NCBI RefSeq assembly: GCF_002368115.1
Contig: NZ_AP018316.1
Span: 2,947,384 to 3,011,383 of the forward strand
Length of the DNA: 64,000 bases
Direction of reading: 5' to 3'
DNA from: Dolichospermum compactum NIES-806
GTDB taxonomy: Bacteria; Cyanobacteriota; Cyanobacteriia; Cyanobacteriales; Nostocaceae
The notes under the pieces were generated by a model. That model was not told the DNA's origin and made no database searches. It worked only from the letters and a program-made list of their open reading frames with translations. Position 1 is the stretch's first letter. Every line of letters starts with the position of its first letter. This document shows, piece by piece, positions 28,062-37,190 of this stretch. The position numbers and the translations under genes are program-made.

Positions 28062-28216
28062 TTGGGTATGGGGATTTTGTTGATATAGTTTATTTTAAAG
28101 CATAATCCTATTTCACAAAATTATCTATTTGGAAAAATTATGAAAATTTTTGTGTATAATGTCTAAAGTGGGTTTTGCCCACCTGATAATTTTTTGGTAA
28201 ATCCTGTTTATTTTCA

Positions 28217-29590
28217 ATGAACTTTAGTATTAATACTCAACAGTTAGAATTATTTGAATTACTCCAACCTTCTAAAACAATAAAAATCACCACTAACTTT
28301 ACATTTCTCGACCTATTTTCCGGTATTGGTGGTTTTAGAATTCCTCTCGAAGAACTAGGAGGAATTTGTTTGGGTTATTCAGAAATTGACAAAGAAGCAA
28401 TCAAAGTTTACAAAAATAACTTTATTCGTGATACCAATGCTGATGAACCATATTTAGGAGATATCACTAATTTAGATAAACTGCCTTTTGAACTAGATAT
28501 AATTGTCGGTGGTGTTCCTTGTCAACCTTGGTCAATAGCAGGTAAATTAAAAGGTTTGGATGATTCCAGAGGTCAATTATGGAATGATGTTTTTAGAGTA
28601 TTAAAAGCTAATCAACCTAAAGCATTTATATTTGAAAATGTTAAAGGTCTAACTGAGCCGAGAAACAGGACAAGTTTAGAATATATACTTGATAATTTAA
28701 CATCATCTGGATACGTAGTTAAATATCAGGTGCTTAATTCCTATGATTTTGGTTTACCTCAAGATAGAGACAGAATATTTATTGTTGGTATTAGAAATGA
28801 TCTGGATAACAGTTGGGGGTTTAGCTTTCCTAAACCTATAAATAAACATTGTAAATTATATGATGTAATTCAGGATATTCAACGCAGTGATTGTTCTAAA
28901 AAGAAATTTACTCCAGAAGTTTTATTTACAGATGGTAAAATTCCTGGCGCTAGGGGTAGATTCCAAAAATTAGATGAATTAAATAATTTTTTTCTATTTT
29001 CAGATGTCAGAGACGGACATACTACCATTCATTCTTGGGACTTAATAGAAACAACCCAGAGAGAAAAGCTAATTTGTCATACTATTTTAAAAAATAGAAG
29101 AAAGAAAATATATGGTGATAAAGACGGAAATCCTTTAAGTATAGAAATTTTACAATCTTTAATTCCTGAGTTAAATATTGAAGATATCAATATCTTAATT
29201 GAAAAATCAATTTTGCGTTTTGTAGAAAATAAAGGTTATGAGTTTGTAAATTCTAAAATTTCATCAGGTATTAATGGAATTTCTAAAATTTATTTACCTC
29301 ACGCTGATGCTATTGGTACTTTAACCGCAACAGGTACAAGAGATTATATAGCAAGTATATCAATAGAATGTGATGAACCAAAAATATATAAACAGAACTT
29401 TATCGAAAAAATTTATCTTCCTAAAAAATATAGACCATTAACGGCAAAAGATTACGCGATATTACAAGGATTTCCCGAAAATTTCCAAATAGCCGATAAT
29501 GAAAATAAGGCAAAGCATCAATTTGGTAATGCTGTATCTGTGCCTGTAATCTATCATTTGGCTAAATCTTTACTCAACATTATTCTTTAA
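28217..29590 (+). CDS. DNA (cytosine-5) methyltransferase of a type II R-M system
   Basis: A 457-residue m5C methyltransferase. Motif I is FLDLFSGIGGFRIPLEELGG, motif IV is GGVPCQPWSIAG with the catalytic Cys, motif VI is FENVKGL, motif VIII is QDRDRIFIVG, and motif X is HQFGNAVSVPV. The target recognition domain lies at about residues 220-380. A restriction endonuclease gene follows 14 bases later, so the pair is a complete type II system. If the endonuclease is TdeIII-like, the target would be GGNCC. Confidence 0.93.
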   Translation: MNFSINTQQLELFELLQPSKTIKITTNFTFLDLFSGIGGFRIPLEELGGICLGYSEIDKEAIKVYKNNFIRDTNADEPYLGDITNLDKLPFELDIIVGGVPCQPWSIAGKLKGLDDSRGQLWNDVFRVLKANQPKAFIFENVKGLTEPRNRTSLEYILDNLTSSGYVVKYQVLNSYDFGLPQDRDRIFIVGIRNDLDNSWGFSFPKPINKHCKLYDVIQDIQRSDCSKKKFTPEVLFTDGKIPGARGRFQKLDELNNFFLFSDVRDGHTTIHSWDLIETTQREKLICHTILKNRRKKIYGDKDGNPLSIEILQSLIPELNIEDINILIEKSILRFVENKGYEFVNSKISSGINGISKIYLPHADAIGTLTATGTRDYIASISIECDEPKIYKQNFIEKIYLPKKYRPLTAKDYAILQGFPENFQIADNENKAKHQFGNAVSVPVIYHLAKSLLNIIL

Positions 29591-29604
29591 ACATTGGTTA
29601 AAAT

Positions 29605-30444
29605 ATGACAGCTATTAATATTACAACTCGCGCAGCAATCAAAGGATATCTAGAAGGTTTTATTGATGGTCTTATAGATGAATATAAAGGACGTAAAATT
29701 TTAAAACCAGATAATGCAGCCGAATATTTATCTAGGTCTTCATCTAATGGAGAATTAAAGCCATTTCAAGCTGCACTTATCCCACCAGAATTAATACGTA
29801 TCAACCAATTTGAAAGAGGTTTGAGTACAAAATTAGGTAATTCTTTTGAAGAATGCGCTCGTTTAATTGCGCTAGAGTATCATCAAGATGTACGTCGAGG
29901 TTATGATATTAAAGCTGAAGTAAGTCTTACAGCTTTTGCAGAAGCTGAACTTCAAAAACAAAAATATGAATCTGCTGCAACAAATAAGCAAGGTAAGCCA
30001 TCTTTAGAGCAAATGATAACAGCAGTGTTAAATGCTAGACGCAGTGATGATTTAGAACTTAAAATTGTTCGCACGGACTTGTATATTTTAGCTAAAGATG
30101 GAACAGAATTATTTTTTGAAATTAAGGGTCCTAAACCTAATAAAGGACAGTGTTTAGAGGTGACTCAACGGTTACTCAGATTTCAATTGCTAAGTGGAAA
30201 AAATCGTCCTCAAGTGAAAGCTTATTATGCTATGCCTTATAATCCTTATGGGGCGAAAAAAGCAGATTACAAGTGGTCTTGTACCCTAAATTATACGCCT
30301 TTTAATGATGCAGTTGTTATCGGTAATGACTTTTGGAAAATAATAGGGGGAGAAACTGCTTATGAAGAATTACTAGAAATTTATCTAGAAGTTGGACATG
30401 AGAAAAGTAAATATATGCTTGATGCTTTAGCTTTTGGATTTTAG
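29605..30444 (+). CDS. Type II restriction endonuclease, probably TdeIII family
   Basis: A 279-residue protein directly after the m5C methyltransferase. The N-terminal half contains FQAALIPPELIRINQFERGL then STKLGNSFEECARLIALEYH, which I recall as characteristic of TdeIII-type enzymes (GGNCC). The PD-(D/E)XK active site is likely TDLYILAKDG followed by FFEIKGPKPNKGQ (Asp at about 160, Glu-x-Lys at about 174-176). Family assignment is from memory and the specificity is inferred; its role as a cutter rests on position and the nuclease motif. Confidence 0.75.
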   Translation: MTAINITTRAAIKGYLEGFIDGLIDEYKGRKILKPDNAAEYLSRSSSNGELKPFQAALIPPELIRINQFERGLSTKLGNSFEECARLIALEYHQDVRRGYDIKAEVSLTAFAEAELQKQKYESAATNKQGKPSLEQMITAVLNARRSDDLELKIVRTDLYILAKDGTELFFEIKGPKPNKGQCLEVTQRLLRFQLLSGKNRPQVKAYYAMPYNPYGAKKADYKWSCTLNYTPFNDAVVIGNDFWKIIGGETAYEELLEIYLEVGHEKSKYMLDALAFGF

Positions 30445-30459
30445 ATTTCATGTAAATAA

Positions 30460-30681
30460 TTACAACTTCAATTTAACATCACGAGGTGGTATTTCATCTG
30501 CTGTCAAAGTAACAACTTTACCATCTCGCAAAATACTAATTGATTCTCCTAACCTGCGATGTCTTTCTATTGCATTGGCTATTGCAAATTTCACACCAGC
30601 ATCTATTTTTTGATGTAACTCTGTAACGGGAATATGAGATTTATTATCTTCCTGTGATTTGATTCCAGATTCCGTATTCAT
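30460..30681 (-). CDS. Small conserved-looking hypothetical protein
   Basis: A protein of 73 residues on the opposite strand between two methyltransferase genes. The centre (HQKIDAGVKFAIANAIERHR then RLGESISILRDGKVVTLTAD) has the look of a small antitoxin or prevent-host-death type protein, with a C-terminal VVTLTADEIPP strand. No toxin partner is next to it. The function is unknown. Confidence 0.5.
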   Translation of the reverse strand: MNTESGIKSQEDNKSHIPVTELHQKIDAGVKFAIANAIERHRRLGESISILRDGKVVTLTADEIPPRDVKLKL

Positions 30682-30758
30682 AAATTATCACTTCCTGATT
30701 TTTATCTAACTTAGCATTTTTAGCTATAATATATCATCTCAATAAATTTACTTGCCAA

Positions 30759-32002
30759 ATGATCAATAATCAACCTATTTGCATTTCCCTATTCACAGGT
30801 GCTTATGGCTTAGATTTAGGACTAGAACAAGCAGGATTTCATACCGTTAGTGTAGTTGAAAAAGACCGTGATGCTGTCAAAACAATTGCTTTAAATAGAC
30901 CTTATCTCCAAGAAAGTGCTATTCCCAGAGAATTAGAAAAAGTTACTTCCCAAGAATTACTAGAAGAAGGTGGAAGAGTTTTAAATTTAGGACGCGCATT
31001 ACTTCCGGGAGAAATAGATTTAGTTACGGGTGGTCCCCCTTGTCAGCCATTTAGTACCGCAGGAAAACGGGGTTCAGTTATGGACCCACGCGGAAGTTTA
31101 TTTATGGATTTTTCCGCATTGTCAAAGAAGTTCAACCCCGCTTTTTCTTAATGGAAAATGTCAGAGGTTTACTTTCTGCTTCTTTACGTCATCGTCCTAT
31201 TAACCAACGCGGAAAAGATTACCCAGCTTTAGAACTTGATGAAATGAATGGTGCAGCTTTAAAAGTAGTTTTAGCAGAAATGAAAGAATTAGGATATAAC
31301 GTAGTTTACAACCTTTTAGAAGCAGCAGATTATGGTGTTCCTCAAAATAGATCCCGTGTAGTTTTTATTGGTTCTAGAGATGGTGAAGCTGCTACATTTC
31401 CTCTCGCTAAATATAGTAAAGATGGGAAAATTTTACCAAAGTGGAGAACTTTAAAAGACGCGTTAACAGATTTTGTGGATATCCAACCAGAATTTATTGC
31501 TTATTCAGAAAATCGGCTCAAGTTTTTAAGATTATTAGCAGCCGGACAAAATTGGAAAAATTTACCAGAAGAATTACAAAGAGAAGCAATGGGAGGTGCT
31601 TATAATTCTGGTGGGGGAAAAGTTGGTTTTTACAGAAGATTATCTTGGGATAAACCTTCACCAACAATCACAACCAGTCCCCAACAAAAAGCTACAGATA
31701 TGTGTCACCCTGTAGAACTTCGTCCTTTAACTGTGCGCGAATCTGCGAAAATTCAAACTTTTCCTGATGATTGGATTTTTCATGGTTCAATAAGTTCTAA
31801 GTATAAGCAAATTGGTAATGCAGTTCCTGTGTTACTCGCTAAAGAACTTGGTGAATACCTGATTAATTTAATGCAGGGACATCAACCACAAGGAAAAGAA
31901 GTTACTGAACAACTCTCTCTATTTTCTTTATATAGTAATCCGGTTTATTTATACGTAATTCAACAACTAATTGAGGTTCATTCCCAGAATTATTGTATGT
32001 AG
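30759..32002 (+). pseudogene. Second DNA (cytosine-5) methyltransferase, single-base frameshift
   Basis: Reads ICISLFTGAYGLDLGLEQAG (motif I) and VTGGPPCQPFSTAGKRGS (motif IV with catalytic Cys), then shifts frame at a T5 run at 31109-31113. The second frame continues with MENVRGLLSASLRHRP (motif VI), NRSRVVFIG (motif VIII) and YKQIGNAVPVLLA (motif X). One more T restores a protein of about 414 residues. It has no endonuclease partner. It could be a decayed solitary methyltransferase, a phase-variable one, or a sequencing error at the homopolymer. Confidence 0.85.
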
Positions 32003-32024
32003 GGGTTTAGCAATGCTAAACCCT
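31999..32024. repeat. GGGTTTAGCA palindrome, second copy
   Basis: Same palindrome as at 27715, directly after the methyltransferase stop and before the convergent DHH gene. It is a likely bidirectional terminator. Confidence 0.55.
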
Positions 32025-32056
32025 AAATTAATCAAGTCTTTGAATTTGTTGTAAGA

Positions 32057-33343
32057 CTAAATTGGATTATCTCGAGGATTTACCAATTTCAATAATTTCT
32101 GTTTAATTTGTGCGTCGAAAACTTCCCATTTGATTTTGGCATAAGCTGAATTTTCATTACCACCAGATAAGAAACCCATCGGAATTTCAAAGCCTCCAGC
32201 ACCCGTCCTCCCACCACCAAAAAATCGCCCAGCACTATCTTGTCCAAAGGCTTCTTTAATAAATTCATCAGGATCTAAGGTCAGTTTTGTGGTTCTGAGA
32301 GAACCTATCACCACTTCTAATTCGTCATCTTCATCATGAACAATTCCATAAACTACTGCTGTATGCACATTTTCCTCAGTCACGAGAAAATCAGCGGCTT
32401 GGGGAATTGCATCCCGGTCATCATAGCGCAAATAACCAACACCAGCTATAGAAAAGTTATTTTGAACGATGCGGTTTTTAAGCGATCGCTCGATCACATC
32501 CATTACCCGCTTAGAACGATTTGCTTGCAAAATAGCATTTAGTAACTGAGCATCATAAAACCTGCTCAAATACCCAGCAGCCATAAAATCTTCTTCCTGT
32601 GCCTGCATCAACCGATTTGTATCTGAGCGTAACCCGTGCATTAAAGCTGTAGCACATTTAACGTGCTGGCTAATGCTATTATCTAAAGTTAATAATCCTG
32701 CTTGTAAGTATTGAGTAAAAATTGTCGCTGTAGCTCGCACATAAGGACGAACATCAACAAATTCTGACTTGAGTTCCCCTTGTAAACTATGATGATCTAC
32801 CAGCACTATCAGGGGAATTCCCGCTTGTTGGATGGCTGGTAATAATTGAGACGTAGTTCCCTGGTTGTCAATTAACACAAACCCTTGATAAGATGACAAA
32901 TCTTTATTTTTTAAAGTTTGTATTGTCCAACGTTGAGCAGGTAAATTAGTTAGCTTAACTAAAGCAATATTTTCCTGATGACTTAAAGTTCCCGCGTAGA
33001 CAATATCACACTTGATATCATACTGTTGGGCAATTAATTGGTAAGACCAAGCACAAGAAAGAGCATCAGGATCAGGAAAATCCTGTAAAATCACCAATTG
33101 GCGTTCATGACGATGTGCAAGCAGCGTCTTCTGTAACTCCTCTGATTTTTGAGATGCTAGAGAATTACCACGCTGCACCAAATAGATGCCTCCATCACCA
33201 TTAGAGGATGGTGAGGGTGCTAAGGAAGTCCGGTTTAACGCTGGAAGTTCAATTACCTCTTTCTCTATTTCTAATTCCTCTGGATGGGGATCTGTGGTCA
33301 ATGATAAACTCTCAAATTGAGAAGGTGGATAATTCACGTACAT
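32057..33343 (-). CDS. DHH-family phosphoesterase (NrnA/RecJ-like)
   Basis: A 428-residue protein. After a variable 90-residue N-terminus come the DHH domain motifs DFPDPDALSCAW (about 102-113), LIDNQG, and LVDHHSLQG (the DHH signature), and a C-terminal DHHA1 domain with the glycine-rich GGGRTGAGGFE (about 378-388). This matches the NrnA-type oligoribonuclease/pAp phosphatase group; cyanobacterial members may also act on other nucleotides. It is not clearly in an operon. Confidence 0.85.
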   Translation of the reverse strand: MYVNYPPSQFESLSLTTDPHPEELEIEKEVIELPALNRTSLAPSPSSNGDGGIYLVQRGNSLASQKSEELQKTLLAHRHERQLVILQDFPDPDALSCAWSYQLIAQQYDIKCDIVYAGTLSHQENIALVKLTNLPAQRWTIQTLKNKDLSSYQGFVLIDNQGTTSQLLPAIQQAGIPLIVLVDHHSLQGELKSEFVDVRPYVRATATIFTQYLQAGLLTLDNSISQHVKCATALMHGLRSDTNRLMQAQEEDFMAAGYLSRFYDAQLLNAILQANRSKRVMDVIERSLKNRIVQNNFSIAGVGYLRYDDRDAIPQAADFLVTEENVHTAVVYGIVHDEDDELEVVIGSLRTTKLTLDPDEFIKEAFGQDSAGRFFGGGRTGAGGFEIPMGFLSGGNENSAYAKIKWEVFDAQIKQKLLKLVNPRDNPI

Positions 33344-34002
33344 AAGTAACTAACTGTATTTCTAAGCGGGGAAAATAGGGTTATCCATTCAGATACAATC
33401 CAAGCAATAGTGCGCTTATAAAGCTACAGAGAACTTGGCAAAATCTAAAATTAATTCTTTTGGCAATGTGTAAAGTGGTTGATTTTTTGTCAATAGCATA
33501 AGCTAAGGATCTATTGCATCCAACTAAAGTGCTACAAAAATGCTGAAAGTCAAGTATGCTATACCTCTTGAGTTATATACAACCTCATGATTTGTGACTT
33601 TGTCTAAACAAATATGCAGATTTTTATGAAAAAATTTGATAATTATCTTGAACATTTATTTGACTTGTGATAATGTTGAGATTCTGTGTCCAAATTGATA
33701 TCTCAATTTATTGGTGACAAATCATCTACTCGTAATTGTAACAAATTATCAGTTAAGAACAAGATCTATCTATATATCGTTTTTTTTAGAAGATAACGCA
33801 CCACGTCGGGAAATTAAGGTAATCGGATACTGCGCCCATGAAAATATCAGCTTGGTGGAAACTTGCCACAAGCTGTAGTAAGCACTGGACGAAAACGAGT
33901 AAAACACCTACTTGTAGTCACTATCATTGACCGAGTTTGGTCAAACGGATATACCTACAGGTGAACTTTGTCCTGAGCTTTTGTAGTTAATTATGTGCAA
34001 TG
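33344..34002. other. Gap of about 660 bases, no protein gene found
   Basis: No credible open frame on either strand. The right-hand half (about 33790-33965) is less AT-rich than its surroundings and contains small hairpins, for example TTGACC/GGTCAA near 33930. That composition would fit a small RNA or a long leader, but I do not recognise a known RNA family. Confidence 0.4.
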
Positions 34003-34500
34003 TCAAAGACCTATAACATACTTTTGCCACTCCTGGTGCATTCCACTTTTAAGATGCTTTGTTACCTCAAAGTAGAGGCTACTGTAAGGTTGACGGGGTA
34101 AATGACGCAAAGGCATTCGCGCTTCTTGCGGTGTACGACAACCTTTCTTGATATTGCAGCGGACACAAGCCGTAACGATATTTTCCCAAGTATCTTCACC
34201 TCCTCGTGATCTTGGCATGACATGATCGAGAGTTAACCCGTCTCCTGTGTTACCACAGTATTGACAAGTGTGGCTATCACGATGCAAGATATTTCTCCGA
34301 GTCAGCGGAATTTCCATATAGGGAACGCGGACATAATGACGCAACCGAATTACGGTTGGCATCGGAAAATCCGAGTAAAGGAATTTACTGTTGTATTCTA
34401 AGCGTTCAGCCTTGCCTTTAATCAACAACACGGTGGCACGTCGCCAACTGGTGATGTTGAGCGGTTCGTAAGAGGCGTTCAGGACTAAAACCTTCCTCAT
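34003..34500 (-). CDS. HNH endonuclease family protein
   Basis: A 165-residue protein. The HNH nuclease core is CQYCGNTGDGLTLDHVMPRS then RGGEDTWENIVTACVRCN (about 78-116), with two CxxC zinc pairs and the catalytic LDH His. The N-terminal MRKVLVLNASYEPLNITSWR is characteristic of a group of stand-alone HNH proteins conserved in cyanobacteria and other bacteria. It may be a housekeeping nuclease rather than a defence gene, since it is widespread. Confidence 0.88.
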   Translation of the reverse strand: MRKVLVLNASYEPLNITSWRRATVLLIKGKAERLEYNSKFLYSDFPMPTVIRLRHYVRVPYMEIPLTRRNILHRDSHTCQYCGNTGDGLTLDHVMPRSRGGEDTWENIVTACVRCNIKKGCRTPQEARMPLRHLPRQPYSSLYFEVTKHLKSGMHQEWQKYVIGL

Positions 34501-34611
34501 GAATCTGCGCTCAAGGTATTAGTTTTACATATATTAACACAAATACACTCCGCTGGGGATATGAGAATAATTTATACTTTTCTCCTTGCTTGAGATCCCT
34601 GTGATTGATTA

Positions 34612-34772
34612 TAGGACTTACGCACTATACAAATTAGACATGATATGCGTAAGTCCTAAATTAATCATTTCCAGCCTTACTAGTAGCGACTGTCTTGATT
34701 GTCAAGCGATCGCTACAAGAGACAAAAAACCGCAATCCATATTTAGGAAACTTCGTCAATGCGTAAGTCCTA
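34612..34772. mobile_element. MITE family A, minimal and composite copy
   Basis: The first 47 bases (TAGGACTTACGCA to TGCGTAAGTCCTA, 34612-34658) are little more than two ends joined. A further right-half arm ends in TGCGTAAGTCCTA at 34772. The region looks like a deleted element next to half of a second one. The intergenic region up to alr holds nothing else I recognise. Confidence 0.65.
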
Positions 34773-35040
34773 GATTATTGATATTTTCCTGAATTTGAAA
34801 AATCGCCATAAAGGAGTATTTGGGGATTGACATTTGATTTTATATTTGTTATCGTAGACTTGATAAGGAAGAACTATCTTTCCAATAATCAAGAGATTTT
34901 TGAGTGTGGGGATACACTAATATTGCTCGTGCTACTATCTTGTATAAATCGCCGGATCAAAGTTAAACTTCCTGATTAAAGTGATATAGCTTCTAGGGGA
35001 TGTGAGAAGCTTTTCGGTGGTGTGATAGGAGTGAAATGCA

Positions 35041-36228
35041 ATGTTAAGTCGCAAGCAAACCCCGATTTTTGCTGACAATCAGGAACGTGATACTTATGCT
35101 TGGTTTTCGCAGCGGGCTTGGGTAGAAATTGATTTAGGAGCTTTGTCTCATAACGTCAAGCAGTTGGTCAAGTTTTTATCACCACGTACCCAATTAATGG
35201 CGGTTGTTAAAGCTGATGCCTATGGACATGGGGCAGTAACAGTTGCGAGGACTGCTTTGGCAGCGGGCGCTAGTTGGTTAGGTGTGGCAACAGTTCCCGA
35301 AGGTATTCAATTAAGAGAAGATGGTATTAAAGCCCCAATTCTGATTTTAGGGGCAACCAACACACCAGAACAAATTCAGGCGATCGCCCATTGGCAACTT
35401 CAGCCCACACTATGTAGCCCTAAACAAGCTTTAGAATTTTCTAACACCTTAGAAACAATTAACCATAATTCCTCTTTATCCGTACATATTAAATTAGACA
35501 CAGGAATGTCTAGATTAGGCACTAATTGGCAACAAGCGGCAGATTTTGTCCAGTTGGTACAAGGATTACCCCATTTAGATATTGCCAGTATCTATTCTCA
35601 TTTAGCAACTGCCGATAGTCTTGATACCACAATCATGACAGAACAGCATAGAAGATTTGCAGAAGCAACTGCACACATCAAAGCTAAAGGGATTAACATT
35701 CCCAGTTTACATTTAGCAAATTCCGCCGCCACCTTAACAAATCCAGAACTGCACTATGACATGGTGCGGGTGGGTTTAGCTATTTATGGTCTTTATCCTG
35801 CCACTCATTTACAAAATCAAATCAAACTGCAACCGGTTTTACAACTCAAAGCCAGAGTTACCCAAGTGAAAACCATAGCCGCAGGAACTGGAGTTAGTTA
35901 TGGACATCATTTTATTGCTTCTGAGGAAATGCGTCTAGCTGTAGTTGGTATTGGTTATGCCGACGGAGTTCCCCGTAGTCTTTCCAATCAAATGCAAGTC
36001 TTAATTCGTGGGCAGCGCGTACCGCAAATTGGCGCAATTACAATGGATCAAATTATGTTAGATGTGAGTTCCATCCCCGATTTGCAAGAAGGGGAAATAG
36101 TCACTTTGCTAGGAGAACAGGGAAAAGAGCAAATATCCGCTGATGACTGGGCAAATTGCCTCAATACCATTTCTTGGGAAATTCTCTGTGGTTTCAAACA
36201 TCGTCTACCTCGTGTAGCTGTGATGTAG
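35041..36228 (+). CDS. alr: Alanine racemase
   Basis: Interconverts L- and D-alanine for peptidoglycan. The PLP Lys is in MAVVKADAYGHGA (K58), HIKLDTGMSRLGTNW is standard, and the second catalytic Tyr lies in the YGHHF segment after GTGVSYGHH. The C-terminal GAITMDQIMLDVS is typical. It is 395 residues including a short N-terminal extension (MLSRKQTPIFADNQERDTYA) before the core starts at WVEIDLGALSHN. It is followed by a tRNA gene. Confidence 0.95.
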   Translation: MLSRKQTPIFADNQERDTYAWFSQRAWVEIDLGALSHNVKQLVKFLSPRTQLMAVVKADAYGHGAVTVARTALAAGASWLGVATVPEGIQLREDGIKAPILILGATNTPEQIQAIAHWQLQPTLCSPKQALEFSNTLETINHNSSLSVHIKLDTGMSRLGTNWQQAADFVQLVQGLPHLDIASIYSHLATADSLDTTIMTEQHRRFAEATAHIKAKGINIPSLHLANSAATLTNPELHYDMVRVGLAIYGLYPATHLQNQIKLQPVLQLKARVTQVKTIAAGTGVSYGHHFIASEEMRLAVVGIGYADGVPRSLSNQMQVLIRGQRVPQIGAITMDQIMLDVSSIPDLQEGEIVTLLGEQGKEQISADDWANCLNTISWEILCGFKHRLPRVAVM

Positions 36229-36349
36229 ATAATTAGGGATATGGGAAAAATCACTAATACCCCATACCCTAATTTAAAATTGGGACTTAAATTTTTACTT
36301 TTTTCCCTATTGCCATAAATAATTTGTTGTGCTAACATAAGTTATTAAT

Positions 36350-36431
36350 GCGGATATGGCGAAATTGGCAGACGCGCTAGATTTAGGTTCTAGTTCCGAA
36401 AGGAGTGAAGGTTCAAGTCCTTTTATCCGCA
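36350..36431 (+). tRNA. tRNA-Leu (anticodon UAG)
   Basis: An 82-base class II tRNA. The acceptor GCGGATA pairs with TATCCGC, and the anticodon stem CTAGA/TCTAG encloses loop TTTAGGT with anticodon TAG. A variable arm (TTCCGAAAGGAGTGAA) and a T arm with GTTCAAGTC are present. The CCA end is not encoded; the discriminator is A followed by CTT. It reads CUN leucine codons. Confidence 0.95.
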
Positions 36432-36517
36432 CTTTTAAACAGATAGTTGAGTTAATGGTGATTTTGTGCAGCGATTAATTATATGTCGTCATTGACAAAC
36501 TGTGATTCCTTTCTGGG

Positions 36518-36549
36518 GCGATCACGAAGCACTGCTGCAAGCAGTTCGC
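36518..36549. repeat. HIP1-linked palindromic repeat
   Basis: GCGATCACGAAGCACTGCTG with the following CAAGCAGTTCGC is the third copy of the repeat also at 10476-10508 and 17157-17188. CTGCTGCAAGCAG is its palindromic centre. The rest of the 320-base region between the tRNA and the HEPN gene holds nothing I recognise. Confidence 0.7.
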
Positions 36550-36755
36550 ATTTATGAACAATTTAGGGATAATATCAGTAATTTTAGCTACTAACCCATC
36601 ATTTAATCTTTCATCTTCAGCCTAGCGAAAAACGGGAGTTTGTGGTTAAAGCATTATCATCTCACCCTCGTAATTTGGCTAAGGTATTGTTAATGATATA
36701 TTTTAGGTTAGGTTTTGAAAACTTGTGCCTATTATACAGCAATTTGTAGTAAACA

Positions 36756-37187
36756 ATGCAAGGTTCATTTTCTAATTCAGCAGGTAGGCATCTACAGGAT
36801 GCCCAAATTCTTTTGGGAGAGCAACGATGGGACAATGCCGTTTACCTAGCAGGTTATGTTGTGGAATGTTGTTTCAAGGTACTTGTTGAGCAAAACTTTA
36901 AGCATGATCAAGATGCGGCAAAAAAATATAACCATAACCTCGCTGAACTTGATGGAAGGTTAATGGAACGCTTACGGGTTATCTACCCCGTTTTGGATAA
37001 ACAACTACCGGCTTCACGAATAGTTGGTACTGTTCTCGCTAAAGATCATCCAATGAGGAGATATTTCAAATCTGGACATTGGACTGAAGCTGACGCAACA
37101 ACTGCTGTTCAACGTGCGGAAGAAATTTACCGAGAAATAATCTCCAAATTAGTGTTAGACGGCTCAATTCTCAGCAAAGATATTTAA
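36756..37187 (+). CDS. HEPN-domain protein, first gene of a three-gene ATPase operon
   Basis: A 143-residue helical protein. RHLQDAQILLGEQRWDNAVY then LAGYVVECCFKVLVEQ are typical HEPN helices 1-2 (compare HEPN proteins with 'A..LAGYAVEC.LK'). HNLAEL and a late R-x5-H (RYFKSGH, about residues 107-113) follow. The Rx4-6H motif is the RNase site in active HEPN proteins, but whether this one is in the right place cannot be settled by eye. The stop is 3 bases before the next start. It may be a ribonuclease toxin or an adaptor controlled by the two downstream ATPases. Confidence 0.75.
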   Translation: MQGSFSNSAGRHLQDAQILLGEQRWDNAVYLAGYVVECCFKVLVEQNFKHDQDAAKKYNHNLAELDGRLMERLRVIYPVLDKQLPASRIVGTVLAKDHPMRRYFKSGHWTEADATTAVQRAEEIYREIISKLVLDGSILSKDI

Positions 37188-37190
37188 GAA

